Shown here piece by piece: positions 36,484 to 48,709 of a stretch of 64,000 nucleotides of DNA. Positions within the stretch are counted from its first letter, which is position 1, and each line of letters starts with the position of its first letter. The position numbers were made by a program, and so were the translations under genes. The DNA is from Patiria pectinifera (Eukaryota; Echinodermata; Asteroidea; Valvatida; Asterinidae): NCBI GenBank assembly GCA_029964075.1, contig CM057135.1, positions 3,705,001 to 3,769,000 of the forward strand, in the 5' to 3' direction. A model generated the notes under the pieces. The model did not search any database. It was not told where the DNA came from and was given only the letters and a program-made list of their open reading frames with translations.

Positions 36484-39400
36484 TTTTCCAGGCAGTTGTT
36501 TAAATAACTTAAACATGATCCAAGCAATAAGGAATTCTCAAAAAGTATATTTTCAAAGCAAATATTTTTATAATCGAAATCACTTAAAATGTTACTCAGA
36601 AGGGTGTTCCGAAGACTCAAACATGATTCACGTTTTGTAGACGGATTTTGCATTTTACAGAAACTATGTAGAGGAGCAATCAAGCATTCTTTTTTTCTCC
36701 ATATAAAACTCTCATCAATAGGTACTGTAAATCTGCTTACAGAAAAAGATACACGCAACTTCTGGACCAAATGTGAGAAGTTTACAAAATGTATTTTTCT
36801 ACTTTTTGGGGGGGGGGGGGGGGACCGATGGGTAGAAATTATTTCAAACTGAAATTGGTCAAAAAATTTGCCGATGTCTGGGGACCCAAAATATCCTCAT
36901 TTTGTGGACTTTTTTGCATTCTACACAAGTTAAACATGAACATTGTTGTCAAAGTAATGAACAATTCTAATCACACATCTTGTCCATAAATCTAGAAACA
37001 GTTTATTTTCATTCAAATCTCTAAAGCAGTTGGCCTCTATTTGCAATATATTAAAAAGAAATCACTGAAATAAAGTAACAGTAATTATGTCTCAAAAGTC
37101 ACATATCATGGTAAATTATAACTGTTACAAATTAACATGCTATGCCAGTAAGCCCATTGCCTAGTTTATGCTGAACTCTCTTTACCTGGCGCAATCAAAG
37201 AAATTAACAGATTGATAAGGTTTAAAATTATTTTTGGCAAACGCTTTCTTTAAAGCTTTTCATCAAAGTGCCATTGTTTATCTTTATAGCTCTGTTTAAA
37301 AAGTAGTTTTGTTACTGTTTTGGTGTTATATTTTCAGCTGTATTGGCCTTTTCCTGTTGAATTCGCAAGTTTGAATACTTTGATACAGTATAATATAATG
37401 ATCTTTGAATTAGTTATTTCCAGGATGAGAAGACTGTAAAGTACATGATAAGCCTCCTTTGTCTTCATTCTTTTAAAAGTTTTGGCTGAACATTTTAGAA
37501 CAATCTGGGCCTTCAAAATATTTTTAATGGTGTCCCAAGATCCCCAAAACACATTCGAGTTTTTAAGCCAGATTTGACATTGATATAGATTGTTTTCAGG
37601 AAATGTCTTTTCCTCCAGGACTTTATTTTAAACATTAATCACTTATCTTTGAAATAATGAGCTTCAAAGTATTCTCATCTGGACTTTGCAGAAAAGTACC
37701 AAAGGTACCAATTGACAAGACTGGTGTGTGGATTTCTACAACATTCCTAGATAGGTATAGAAATTAAGAGAAATTACATCGTAAAATGTTATAAAAGTCA
37801 TTTGAAATTAACATTTACATAACTTACATACGTAATGTTAAACGGGTGGTCCTCTGATTTCTAAAATGTTCCTGTCATGTTACTAACTATAAGCTCTTCA
37901 AATGGGGCTAAATACTTGGTTTGCGGCCTTTGATGCTTTGTGTTTTCTGATCTAGATTGATTATTTATAGAAGTTTTACATAAAAAAAAAAAGTTTTTGC
38001 ATTTTCAGCATGTTATTGGTGTTTTCCTGTTGAATACAAATGGTTTGAACACTTTTGATACAATCAGATCATCGGGTAATCATAGAATTAAATCATCCTG
38101 CACAGGTTGAGAACACTTGGTGTAAGTAGGGTCATAATGAGAAACGAGTTTGTCAAGCTGACAAACTGCTGTTTTGGAAGCTTTTTGCAAGATGCATGAA
38201 GTTTGCAGAAACTTGTTTTGAATGGGTGTTACCTTAGTGTTATGTAACTCTTAGATAATCCTTTTAAGGTTATTGAATAGAATATTTTCACAATACTTAT
38301 TATCTACCTTACAACAGAAGTGATTTTTAAACATCCATAAAATTTTATTTGTATCTTCAGTTTGGAAGCTCTTTGCTGGGGAGTTCCTGCTGTCCAACAG
38401 AATAATGCATCACTCACTGACTAATCAAAATTATAAATACTATGTGTTAAGGATGCACCATGTGTGCACGGTGGGTAGTCATAAATCAGGGTCAAACTTG
38501 CGACATTTTGGTTTCTCTGTTACACCGTTAACCATTCAACATTTTTGCACGTAAAAATGTTATAACTACATGAAACAGTTTGTAGATTGTACAGTACACT
38601 ATACTGTTCCTTATATAATATACTGTTCCAAATCTTCAAAATGTTTCATTAAGCTGTTACAACATTACGTGCAAAAAACCTGAATGATTCACGGTGTAAC
38701 AGAGAAAACTCTAAATATCTGAGTTTGGACTTGTTGCTGGAATTACCACATACAACCACAAGGATAAATATACATGTACAGGTTACATGTGCATACATGT
38801 ACTCGTCAGTCCTCTGATGCGAAAGCCAGTATTGCCAAAAGTCAAGCACCTCTGGAACGCTATTTGTATCCAACCGGTTTGTGGTTTGGTTTGCTTTCAG
38901 TTTGTTTGAGTAAGAGCGGCAGCATAAGATCACAACTAGTATTTACCTCCTTTCTCCCCTTTTCACATTTTTTTTTCACCTGTAAAGAAAGGGTCACTTA
39001 ATTCTCAGATTTCATTTTTTGAAATTTTGTCCCCCCCCAAAAAAAAAAACCCTGGATATTTTAAAAGGAAATTAAAAAAAAAGGACGGTTTCACCTGAGA
39101 ATTCCCAAATCTAGAGTGTTAAAATTTTAGAGTACATTAATTCTTATGATGATTTCTAGCAATTTGTGATTTTTAAAGGTTTAAGACTTTACATTCCTGT
39201 TCTTGCCGTTTTAATAAAAATATTTTATTTTACTTAATGACTTGTTTTTGTGTTAACATTTTGTCTGTGAAATTTCTTATTTTATACAATTCTTGATAGG
39301 GTTGAATCTTATGAGCTTCACTCCAAACAGTTTCAGCCGTAACACATTAGAAACTTAAAAGAGAATTTGGACATCACAGTTATATCATAGCCGTAACTCA

Positions 39401-40469
39401 CATCCAACAATCTTTAGTACCTTCTTTGATTTAACTTTGACCCCCGCAATAAAACAATATCAGAAACTATCAGGACTACAACCTCCAGACAAGCAGTTAC
39501 AATAATATCCCTTAACAGCCGAAGTCTTTCCCATTAAATATACAACTATCTCTTATTTACTATATATGAACTAGTCCAAGTGCAACTGCCAATTTTGGCT
39601 TTACCTCCAAACGAAGCATCTGGAGACAACATTAGTAATTTGATATTGCAAAACTACATGACAAATAATTTCCCTTGGATTAATCTACCCCTGCCAATGA
39701 AGTGTCAGCTATGATAGGAAAGCATCGAAGTTTGAAGTTCAGTCAATTTCAGAAGACAGGTGTAGGAAGTTAGCTTCTACCCCCGCCCCACACAACATGT
39801 GTCCCTTTTTCCTTTGACAGTCATTAGCTATTGATACAGCAAGCATTTTCAAGGCAGTACTTGCTGCACTAGCCATTGAACAACTGTACGGCTTCCTGAA
39901 ATGATGATGGCATTGCTCTGTTGTGAGCATGAAGGAGGTCCCTGCATACTTCTTCAGAATTCAAGTCGCATCCATGTGCTGACGGTGCTGTGGTGAGCTC
40001 TTGCTTGACGTGATTTCTTCCTTTTGGCACTGGAGGGTTTGAACTCTTATTGCAGCTGACAAATCATTCACTCTTTGTCTTATTAAAACATAACCAAAGT
40101 AGATCGCATTTGCTTGACTTGGACGTTTCCACACATGAGCTTGAAATTGGAAACAACCTGAAAAGAGACTGTGGAGCTTATTTTTTGAATAAACCCCCGA
40201 TAATTTTAGGCCATGAAGCAAGTCAAGTACAAGTACCATTTTGGGTGAAAATTCTTATATAGTATTTATTATGACAAAAAAATCTTTAGAATACAAACAA
40301 ATATGGTAGATCTTTGTAGCTTCATGTTATTTTTTGCATTTTTAATGTAAAAACTAGACTGCTCAGCTTCTTCCAAATTATGATAATAGGATGACTGTTT
40401 TGATGAACTTTATTCAATAGCATAAACAAATTACATTCGATATTATACAGTGTTAACCACAGGGTGTGT

Positions 40470-40595
40470 AGAAAGTAAGTTTTTGCAAGTCCAAGTCAAG
40501 TCACAAGTCATTGTTTGCAAGTCCAAGTCCAAAGCATGTCAAGTCACAAGTCAAGCTGGTATTTACAAGTCAAGTTATAAGTCACAACAAGTCGG
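40470..40595. repeat. aagtc minisatellite
   Basis: Irregular repetition of caagtcaagtcacaagtc over about 125 bases, non-coding. Confidence 0.75.
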
Positions 40596-41096
40596 CAAAC
40601 AGGAGAGATTTTAATGAAATTTATTATGCAAATGAGGATAGCATTGATTAATACCGTGCCGAATTTTATTTCAGTTAATTAAAGGGTTTTGTAATTATGA
40701 CGCATTATATACACTGCGCCATGATGTGGGGATGCCTGGTTTCTATGTTTTAAGGTCACTGAAAATTAAGAAAATTCTCGCCGACCTTCAGAAAAATTAC
40801 ATAGCCCTGAGAACGGGTACCCCATAGTTTCATAAATTTGGTATCAAAATGTGCCTAAGATGATAGCAGAAATACTCTTTTTAGGCTGAGCATGAAAAAA
40901 TAAGCACTAGAGACATTATCAGGAAAAAATCCCCGGCTCTTTGAGGTTAGGGTTGAATCAAGAAGGCAAAAACAAAACAGTCCACTTATTGCTTCTGCAT
41001 AGCATCGATAAACCTCAAGGTAACCCATACATAGTAATACAACTGAAGTTTCTTACCAAATATCCGAGGTATGAAATACATCATATCTAGCTTTAC

Positions 41097-41208
41097 CTGG
41101 AAGAGCAACTGTACGAGGACTGACTCTTGTGCTGTGTTGGTTCCATTCCTTGGATCTCATCAAGTTCAAGTTGCAGGAAGCTGCATACAGCAGAATCTCA
41201 GGCACTCC
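41097..41208 (-). CDS. Possible exon of an unknown minus-strand gene
   Basis: It is bounded by a clean acceptor (gcgcag|ggagtg) and donor (cttccag|gtaaag), is open throughout and reads ASCNLNLMRSKEWNQHSTRV in its middle. I recognise no family. A further minus-strand segment with a good acceptor (ctcttttcag, about 40165) lies downstream and may be the next exon, though its frame later breaks. Confidence 0.35.
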
Positions 41209-41888
41209 CTGCGCATTGTTTTCAACATGTAAAGGACTGGATAAACATTTTGGCATGTTTAAATGCTAGGAATAAGTTGTCAGTGAGTACAAGGCTGCGT
41301 GAAATTTTGCAATATTTTTGAGAGGAAATGTATAATAATCATTGCTAGTATTTTTAGCCAGTTGTGAAATTATTGGCACATTCTTAGTTCAATACATAAG
41401 AGATTCATTTGCACCTACAGACTTTTACATACGTACATTCTAAATGAATGTGTGTGCATACAATGGATGTTAAATAGCTTATACAATGCATGTACAATGT
41501 ATGAAATGAATTTTCATCTAACCTACTCAGCCTCTGTTTGTTTAATACTCAGCTATTGCCATTTTAAAGTGTTTTCTTGTTGCTTACAAGTGTAAAAGGA
41601 GAAGTGCAGTCCAGATATCCATCATGTACTAACTCTCTAAAACCATCTACCCAAAGTTAGCCATCATCTCAGACAACGTACGCCAGAAACGTTCAATTCT
41701 CTGCAGAAAGGAAGAACAGAATGGCAAAAATTTCCTCAAGCCATGTAAATAAAATTATCATCAAGCAATGATTAAAATTGTCAAATAATGACAATTGATT
41801 TCAATGTTTCATGGATCAAACAAAGGATACAAACTGCATTATAAAAGTATAACTGATCTTCAATTTAATCCCGAAGGGTACCGATTAT

Positions 41889-41894
41889 GCATAA
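41889..41894. repeat. Left target-site duplication of the Polinton
   Basis: The flank reads gcata (41889-41893) directly before agtagaag, and the right flank reads gcata (57304-57308) directly after cttctact. The next base (a) also agrees, so the repeat is 5 or 6 bp depending on where the element starts. Polintons make 6-bp duplications. Confidence 0.8.
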
Positions 41895-42041
41895 GTAGAA
41901 GGAAGGAGGGTACGGCGACAAATCCTTTTGCCCCCTTTTCCGTCCCTAGCCACGCCCCCTCCACCCCAGCCCCTCCCTCTCAATCTCCCAAATATATCTC
42001 TCCTCCCAATATCTCAGTCTCGGAATCGGCCATAACCGGGC
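41894..42041 (+). repeat. Polinton left terminal inverted repeat
   Basis: Matches the reverse complement of 57142-57303 through tacggcgacaaatcc, agccacgccc, ctctcaatctcccaaatata and atctcagtctcggaatcggc. Small indels separate the two copies, so the repeats have diverged since insertion. Confidence 0.9.
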
Positions 42042-42190
42042 TCAATATCTCTCTCTGTACAGCCGGCAGGTCTGATTGCTTATAAAATCCAAAAATAATG
42101 ACCTTCATCTTCAAAAAATTAAAAAATAAATATTATATTACTATATAATAAATGGCAGACTTATGAGATAGAAGCCAATCGTTAAGGGAT
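42042..42190. other. Non-coding left arm of the Polinton
   Basis: A/T-rich, with tattatattactatataataaatgg near 42128-42155 in front of the polymerase region, a plausible promoter by comparison with the other genes. No gene. Confidence 0.4.
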
Positions 42191-45100
42191 TTTCTAGATG
42201 GAATAAAGCAACGCTGCGTGATTACGTCCAGCGATATAATATACCATTACAATCAAAATGTTGCTCTTACGCGTAAAGTCTTACAACAACGGGATAAAAA
42301 ATACGAAGCTCAATTTAAAAACTTGAGGAAAAAGACGCTAGCATGAGCTCAAACAGATTAGTAGACAGATTATGATCTAGAATATAACCCGTCAGATTAT
42401 ATAAAGGTTTGCAAAAGATTTACTTCTCGGCGATTCAAAACTCTAGGCAGCGAGAGGTTTTCAAGAGGCTGAGTTTAGAGCGACGAAGGAGATTTTAGAA
42501 ACAACTTTAGAAACTGGGAAACTGATTCCTAGACTTTTTTTAACGACGATTTAGTCAGATTTTTTGATACGCACAAAGATCAAATAGTAAATAAAATCAA
42601 GTCAGAATTGAGAGAGCTGAGAGGTTTAAAAATGGAGCTCACAATCAAAATAAAATACGAAAAACCAAACCGGATGGTACGGTAGGAAACGATCGAAGCT
42701 ACACATTATACTGACCGATCAGAGAGTCGTTTTAAATCAAAGTCAAATAAAACAGGTTTTTAAAAGAAGACATCGACCAGCTATTTAAAAAGGATGAAAA
42801 GGTATACGAACTCAAAGGTATCGGGATTGGGTTTAAAAAGATAATGGCGTTGTATATCAACATCAACAGGTTTAACCCCGTGAGGGGCAGTTCTTACATA
42901 GACCTACCCCCACATATCAAAAGAAAACAGGCGATGATTAACATTAAAAACAAAGACGACGAGTGTTTGAGATGGTGTTTGAGAGCCGCTCTTGGCTTGT
43001 ATACGGATAAAGTAAAAAATAACATAAAAAACGACCCCAAATATAGCCCTCGCAAAGACAGACCTAGTATTTACACCAAAGACGACGGACTCAAATTTAT
43101 AGGCGTAGACTTTCCAACACCGATCGACCAGATACCAAAGATAGAAAGACAAAATAATTTAACGATAAACGTATACGGTTATGAGGGGGAAATATATCCG
43201 TTATACGTGTCTAAAAACTATAAACCAGAGTCACGACCTATCGATCTGTTTTTGTTTTCTGAGGGCGACAAGCATCACTACTGCTGGATAAATAATTTTT
43301 CGAGATTGATTTACAACGTTACAAACATAAAAGTAAGAAATATTTTTGTCGAAGGTGTCTGTGTCATTATAGAACGCAAGTAAAATTAGATAGACACATG
43401 ACCGATTGTAATGGTATAGATACACATCCGTCAAAGATTGTATTTCCTACCGCTAAGCGAAAATATGTAAATAACGAGTGGATAGTCGACGAAAACGATG
43501 TGCCAATATTAGAATTTAAAACTACAGGTTTAAACAAAAAGCACCGTTTGTAGTTTACGCCGACTTTGAATCGATCTTAGAAAAAAACTCGGACGATAAA
43601 AAGGACAACACGCAAAAGACAAACATTCACAAAGCAAGCGGTTACTCGTTGGTAGTAGTTAGATGCGACGGCACCAATGCGTATCAAGAGACTTATAGAG
43701 GTAAAGATGCCGCATCAAAGTTTGTCAAAATGTTAAAAATACAAAGCGACATAAATTGCATATTTAAAAACCCCAACCCATGAAATTTAACGAGCGAGCT
43801 AAAGAACATCATGATAAAACAAGCACGTGTTGGATTTGCGAGAAACCAATTTATCCCAATTACTCGAGCAACTGTCAGTGCCAGAAACCCAAAAAACGAA
43901 AAACAGAAAAACAAATAAAAGAACATCAGTACGAAAACAAAAATGGATTTATCGAGTCTAAATGTCTAGAATGCAAAAAGAAAATCAACAAATTTAGAAA
44001 GGTGAGAGATCACTGCCACGTCACGGGTAGATATAGAGGTGCCGCGCACGCCTACTGCAATCTAACATTACAAGTTAAACCAGGTTTTACCCCCATACCG
44101 GTCGTCTTTCACAATCTGCAAAATTACGACGCTCACTTGATCATGCAGAGTATTTCAGAGTACGATGACGAGAAGGAAATACAAGTTATCGCTAGAAATT
44201 CGGAAAAGTATATTTCGTTTTCGATCGGAAATATGCGATTTATAGACTCGTTTAATTTTATGGCGTCTTCGTTGGATAGATTATCTAAAGCTTGTCCGAG
44301 AGAGTCGTATGAATACATGGACTCGTTTGACAGATTTCAAGAGACCAGCCTACCCCCCATCGAACAATTTTACAGCAGCCTAAAAGACGAAAATATATCG
44401 CAAGAGGACTACGACAGAGCTAAACTGACGTGGAACGAGTTTAAAGTTAAAAACATGGGGGAATATCACGATTTGTACGTCACTACCGAAACGTTATTAC
44501 TGGCTTGCGTATTTGAAAACTTTAGGCAAACGTGTATTACAAACTACGCGTTAGATCCTGCTAATTACTACACAGCACCAGGATTGTCGTGGGATGCCTT
44601 GTTAAAACACTCGGAAGTTAAACTCGAACTATTGCAAGACGTAGACAAACATTTATTTTTTGAAAAGGCAAAAAGAGGTGGTATCTCGAGCGTGGGTGGT
44701 ATGAGATACTACAAAGCCAACAACAAATACCTACCCGACCATAATCCAAACGAGCCGTCGAGTTACATCACCTACCTCGATGCAAACAATCTGTACGGCT
44801 GGGCCATGAGTCAATACCTGCCGTACAAAGACTTTAAATGGGCGTCTACAAAAACGTTTACCGAGTCCAAGATATTATCTCTCAGGAAAACGTCAAACAC
44901 CGGTTACTGCTTCGAAGTAGACCTCGATTACCCGGACAATCTCCACGACCTGCACAACGATTACCCCCTAGCGCCAGAAAACATTGTCATACCAAAAGAA
45001 TGGATGTCTGATTATCAAAACGAATTATTAGATACAGAACCTAATAGCAACGTGCAAAAATTAACGTGTACCCTTAATCCTAAACAAAAATATGTTTTTG

Positions 45101-46054
45101 CACTACGTCACGTTGCAGTTGTATCTCAAACTCGGCTTGAAACTTAAAAAGGTGCATCGAGTGCTGCAATTTAAACAAGCGCCTTGGATGGCATCTTATA
45201 TCGACAAAAACACGCAACTCCGAACAAAAGCAACCTCTGATTTTGAGAAAGACTTTTTTAAACTGATGAACAACAGCGTGTTTGGTAAGACGATGGAAAA
45301 CGTCAGAAACCGAATTGACGGTTACCTACTCAGAGACAGTAACGATGACGATCGAGATCAATACCAAAAAATTATACAGAAACCGAGCTACAAAACGACG
45401 ACGTCATTTTCAGAATGCAAGTTGTCATTTGTCGAAAAGTACAAGACTAAAACCGTGTTAAACAAACCGATCTATTGCGGAGTGAGTATCTTGGATCTCT
45501 CTAAGACGCTGATGTACGATTTTTATTACAACCATTTGAAAGACAAGTACAAAGAGAAAATCAGGTTGATGTACACAGATACAGACAGTTTGGTACTCGT
45601 AGTGCACACGGACGACGTATACAAAGATATGCAGCTAAACGGGCAACAATACGACCTTTCGAATTATCCGACGGATCATCCTTTGTACGACCCAACCAAT
45701 AAGAAAGTGATCGGTAAATTTAAAGACGAGTTTGGAGGTAAAATAATCAAAGAAGTCGTTTGTATAAGACCTAAAATGTACTCGATTTTAACCGCTGACA
45801 TCAACTTGAAAAAAGCCAAGGGAGTCACAAAATCGGTCACCTCTAAGAAATTAAAACACCGACACTATTACGACTGCATCTTAAACAAGAAATCTCATTA
45901 CGAAACCATGACTCACATTAGATCGGAAAATCACATCCTTTACACCGTATCTCAAAATAAACTGTCGTTGAGTCCTTTGGACAGAAAGAGGTACATTTTA
46001 CCGAATGGAATACACACGCTCGCTTATGGTCACCGTAATCTAGATATTAATTAG
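42190..46054 (+). pseudogene. Protein-primed family B DNA polymerase (pPolB), frameshifted
   Basis: Replicates the element from its protein-capped ends. Pieces in order: a degraded N-terminal region (about 42190-42840); an open part 42844-43383 typical of Polinton polymerases (YIDLPPHIKRKQ, KHHYCWINNFSRL); a C2H2-like finger (CRRCLCHYRTQVKLDRHMTDC pattern, about 43345-43405); the exonuclease motif YADFES (about 43556); a Cys/His endonuclease-VII-like insert (VRDHCHVTGRYRGAAH, about 44003-44050); polymerase motif A (LDANNLYGWAMSQ, about 44776), motif B (KLMNNSVFGKTMEN, about 45260) and motif C (YTDTDS, 45572-45589). The frame changes near 43335, 43545, 43775 and 45090, and several times before 42844. 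Catalytic motifs survive but no single frame spans them. It converges on the integrase. Confidence 0.93.
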
Positions 46055-46057
46055 GCG

Positions 46058-47027
46058 GTAATTGCGTGTCCTCGGGTACGACTCGAAGCTCTTGTCTCAC
46101 AAAACTCCTTTTTGGGCCGTCTTACAGGTAATAAAGAGTAGGACCAGTCGTGACTTTTTTACCTTCAATCATTTTAAATTGACTCGTTCTTTTTTCCACG
46201 TTGAAAATGTCTACGCTCCAAATGGGATCCGTGGCTCTTCTAGCAGTACCACCCTCTTGCTCGCCCGGGTAATATAAATATCTAACCATAGCGTCATGCG
46301 GTAATTGTTGCTCTTTTGTTTTAACGGGGTTAGCCGGCGATTGCCGGACCTGTTTTAGTTTAACCGCCTCTGACGGCGCTTTAGCTATTAATCTTGTCGT
46401 TTCATCGTTTATAGCTTTGATCACGCTGGGTAATCGCTCGACCCATTGCGTGTTTCTACTCTCGGGATTTAACATTTCTTGAGTGTACTGATGACCAAAC
46501 AGTCTCTCGGCTAGCGTTCGATTAAATCTTTCTACGATACCCTGCGATCGGTGGTTTCCGGGTTCGCCTACGATAATCTCGACGTTTTTTGAGGTCATCC
46601 ATTTTTTAAAAGCGCCTTTAAATTCGGTACCGGCGTCTACTCTCAACGTTTTAGGGTAACTCAAAGGCGACCTCGCGTAAATCTTAACGATAGCATCCTG
46701 GGTGGAATCTGCCGAATCGTGGTATCGACTCGCAACATGGACAACCGTCAAAGCGTATTTATAAGTCTTGCGTTTTACTTTATCCCAGGGTAGGTATAGC
46801 ACATCCATTTGGTGAAAGTCGTTTGGTGTTTCAAACTCTTGCGATGTACTCGTAGGCCTGGGTACATACGCAGGACCCGGTAGATAAATTTGCCAGATCG
46901 CTTGTTTTTTAAGCCAATCTCTGATTACCTTTTTATCGATTTTAGTTTTATGGTGTAAATGGTCGACGGCACTTTCACCTCTCCAATAACCGCTCGTGCT
47001 ATAATACAGTTTAGATAATGTTTGCAT
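46058..47027 (-). CDS. Retroviral-type (DDE) integrase
   Basis: Inserts the element into host DNA. From the ATG at 47025-47027 the open frame is 301 codons. The catalytic triad is D75 (HQMDVLYLP), D131 (VDAGTEFKG) and E166 (SQGIVERFNRTL), with 34 residues between the last two. An N-terminal helical region precedes the core, and a chromodomain-like C-terminus begins at about residue 265 (DPIWSVDIF). A TAA stops the frame at 46122-46124; beyond it the same frame continues for about 20 codons of family-like sequence to a second stop near 46058, so the last part of the C-terminal domain is cut off. The core should still fold. It shares a 31-bp divergent promoter with the gene at 47059. Confidence 0.93.
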
Positions 47028-47058
47028 ATTATTTAATATAAAAGACGTTTATAATAAT
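47028..47058. promoter_or_regulatory. Divergent promoter between integrase and structural block
   Basis: Only 31 bp separate the two start codons. It contains tttaatataaaagacg (47032-47047), the reverse complement of the motif cttttatattaaa found upstream of other genes of this element. On the + side, tttataataatatg leads directly into the ATG. Confidence 0.6.
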
Positions 47059-47499
47059 ATGGCTAGCGTTGCTATGATGTTAGGAGGCGCGAACGTCAAC
47101 GCCTTAGCTTTTACTGGTTCAAACTTTTTATTTTCAAATCTGAAACAGAGTGACGAGGAGCGTAAGAGACACGATTTAGCGATAGAACAACTCCCAGCCG
47201 CCAAAGATAAGTGGCAACGAGAACGAACGAAATATCTAGATTTTCTAAACGAACGTATCAGAAAACAAAATGCTTCTAAAGAAACATTTTCTAACGTAGA
47301 CCGAGCGTTGCGTTACTACAACGAGGTGAGTGGACAATCTACCGAACTACCCGTAGGACTGCAACACGAACCCAAACTCGAAGATTTTTACGAGCCTAGC
47401 GACCAACAAATAGAAAAAGAACTGGCGTTTATCGCGGGAGGAACGCTATTGGTGGAGCTTCTTGGCTTACAGATACCTTTAAATTTAAAACTCGTATAA
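47059..47499 (+). CDS. Conserved Polinton-associated protein, 146 aa, function unknown
   Basis: It begins with a small-residue hydrophobic segment (AMMLGGANVNALAFTGSNFL, residues 5-24), then a charged helical middle (residues 32-70, ERKRHDLAIEQLPAAKDKW) and a tail with LEDFYEPSDQQIEKEL and a second hydrophobic stretch. I recognise the pattern from proteins encoded next to the capsid gene in many invertebrate Polintons, where it is uncharacterised. It leads the rightward block, 9 bp before the capsid-like gene. A membrane or inner-capsid role is possible but is inference. Confidence 0.75.
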   Translation: MASVAMMLGGANVNALAFTGSNFLFSNLKQSDEERKRHDLAIEQLPAAKDKWQRERTKYLDFLNERIRKQNASKETFSNVDRALRYYNEVSGQSTELPVGLQHEPKLEDFYEPSDQQIEKELAFIAGGTLLVELLGLQIPLNLKLV

Positions 47500-47508
47500 A
47501 TAAAATGA

Positions 47509-48708
47509 ATGCGTATGGAAAATCCAAAGCTCAATCCCAGCAGACTATTAAAAATACCCAGATCTATCAAGGGTGAGAGAAAAGAGGTGGTCATTACCCA
47601 CAATCCCAGTAGTATATCGGCGGGGCAAACGCTGAGGGTCAAGTTTCCTCAATTGGGTGTAGACGACGTGATCGTACCCGGCACTTGTAAACTAGCTTTC
47701 AATTTAGAACTCGAAGGTGGAAGCGACAACAATAGAACCATTTTTGGTAATTTAGCCAGAAATTTAGTCAGCGAAATCAGCGTCAGGCTTCAAGGTCACG
47801 AAATTGTGAGTTATCGTCACGCCGACGTGTATCACAACTTTAAAGACAATTGGATCAACAGCTCGACGACTCGAAACATGGCGTACTCGGGCATAGAAAA
47901 AGAAAACGTGTCTAAACTAAGAACTGGGGCTGAAGATGCTAACGCGAGCGCCAACAACGGTAAGGATCAAGCTATCGCGGATGCCTATGGTAACAGATAT
48001 TGTATTCCCCTAGACATTGACATACTGACTTCGCATCACCCTTTTTACCCCAGCGGTTTAAAACAACCTCTGACGTACGAGATAAAGTTTAACGATCACG
48101 ATAAAGTAGTCAACAGTTCAGATACGGCGGCGATGTATTCTATCTCAGACTTGTCTCTCGAATACGAAGTGGTGACCAACAGAGACCTAGCTATCACCAT
48201 CAGGAATAAACACAAGGGGTTAATGCAATATCTGTTTGATAAAATCCATTCGCTAGAAGTTAGATCCGTCAACAAATCGGACACGCTTTGGAACGTCAGC
48301 GTTAATCAACCCATCAGGAGTCTCAAGGGTATTTTGTTTTTGTTTAAAGATCCCGCTGTCAAAAATCCGCAGCGATTTAACAATCCAAAAATAACGAAAA
48401 CATCGGTGACCGTAGAAGGTAAACCCAATCAACTCTACAGTCAAGGCATGTTTCAGTATCAACACTGGAATGAAATCAACAAGTTCTTTGGATACCTAAA
48501 AGACAAGTACGGTCTGTGGCTCGATTTTAGAAGTAACGACGACAATTCCGCTCACGTATCCGGTAGGAAACTCGGAGACGGAGGAGGCATAAACATTCAA
48601 TTTAACAGAGAAGCCGAAAGTCAAGGTGACCTCACGATGTACGTATTTTTAGTCATGGATGCTCAATTGAACTTAGAAGACGGGAATTTTAAATCTCTGT
48701 TAAGTTAA
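47509..48708 (+). CDS. Predicted capsid protein (double jelly-roll type)
   Basis: 399 residues. The N-terminal block (ENPKLNPSRLLKIPRSIKGE, then VVITHNPSSISAGQTLRVKF) is characteristic of a capsid-like family conserved in animal Polintons. The rest is beta-rich with few charged helices, and a segment around residues 85-125 (NLVSEISVRLQGHEIVSYRH) resembles the arrangement in other Polinton capsid proteins. Position just before the packaging ATPase supports a major structural role. The fold is inferred, not seen. The frame is intact. The ATG at 47509 is preferred over 47505, which opens a different, short frame. The stop is 1 bp before the ATPase start. Confidence 0.75.
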   Translation: MRMENPKLNPSRLLKIPRSIKGERKEVVITHNPSSISAGQTLRVKFPQLGVDDVIVPGTCKLAFNLELEGGSDNNRTIFGNLARNLVSEISVRLQGHEIVSYRHADVYHNFKDNWINSSTTRNMAYSGIEKENVSKLRTGAEDANASANNGKDQAIADAYGNRYCIPLDIDILTSHHPFYPSGLKQPLTYEIKFNDHDKVVNSSDTAAMYSISDLSLEYEVVTNRDLAITIRNKHKGLMQYLFDKIHSLEVRSVNKSDTLWNVSVNQPIRSLKGILFLFKDPAVKNPQRFNNPKITKTSVTVEGKPNQLYSQGMFQYQHWNEINKFFGYLKDKYGLWLDFRSNDDNSAHVSGRKLGDGGGINIQFNREAESQGDLTMYVFLVMDAQLNLEDGNFKSLLS

Positions 48709-48709
48709 A

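Larger units (their letters stand above)
36484..41888. other. Mostly non-coding stretch left of the Polinton
   Basis: The sequence is A/T-rich with a 16-base G run near 36810. A minisatellite of aagtc / caagtcaagtcac words occupies about 40470-40595. Minus-strand traces of a gene (a splice-bounded exon at 41097-41208, a protein-like frame at 39961-40180 behind a good acceptor, and an integrase-like word at 41640-41715) are described separately. The rest shows no coding support. Confidence 0.4.

Noticed and set aside
43693..43926. Minus-strand Phe-rich frame
   Set aside because: Shadow of the Lys-rich polymerase coding strand.
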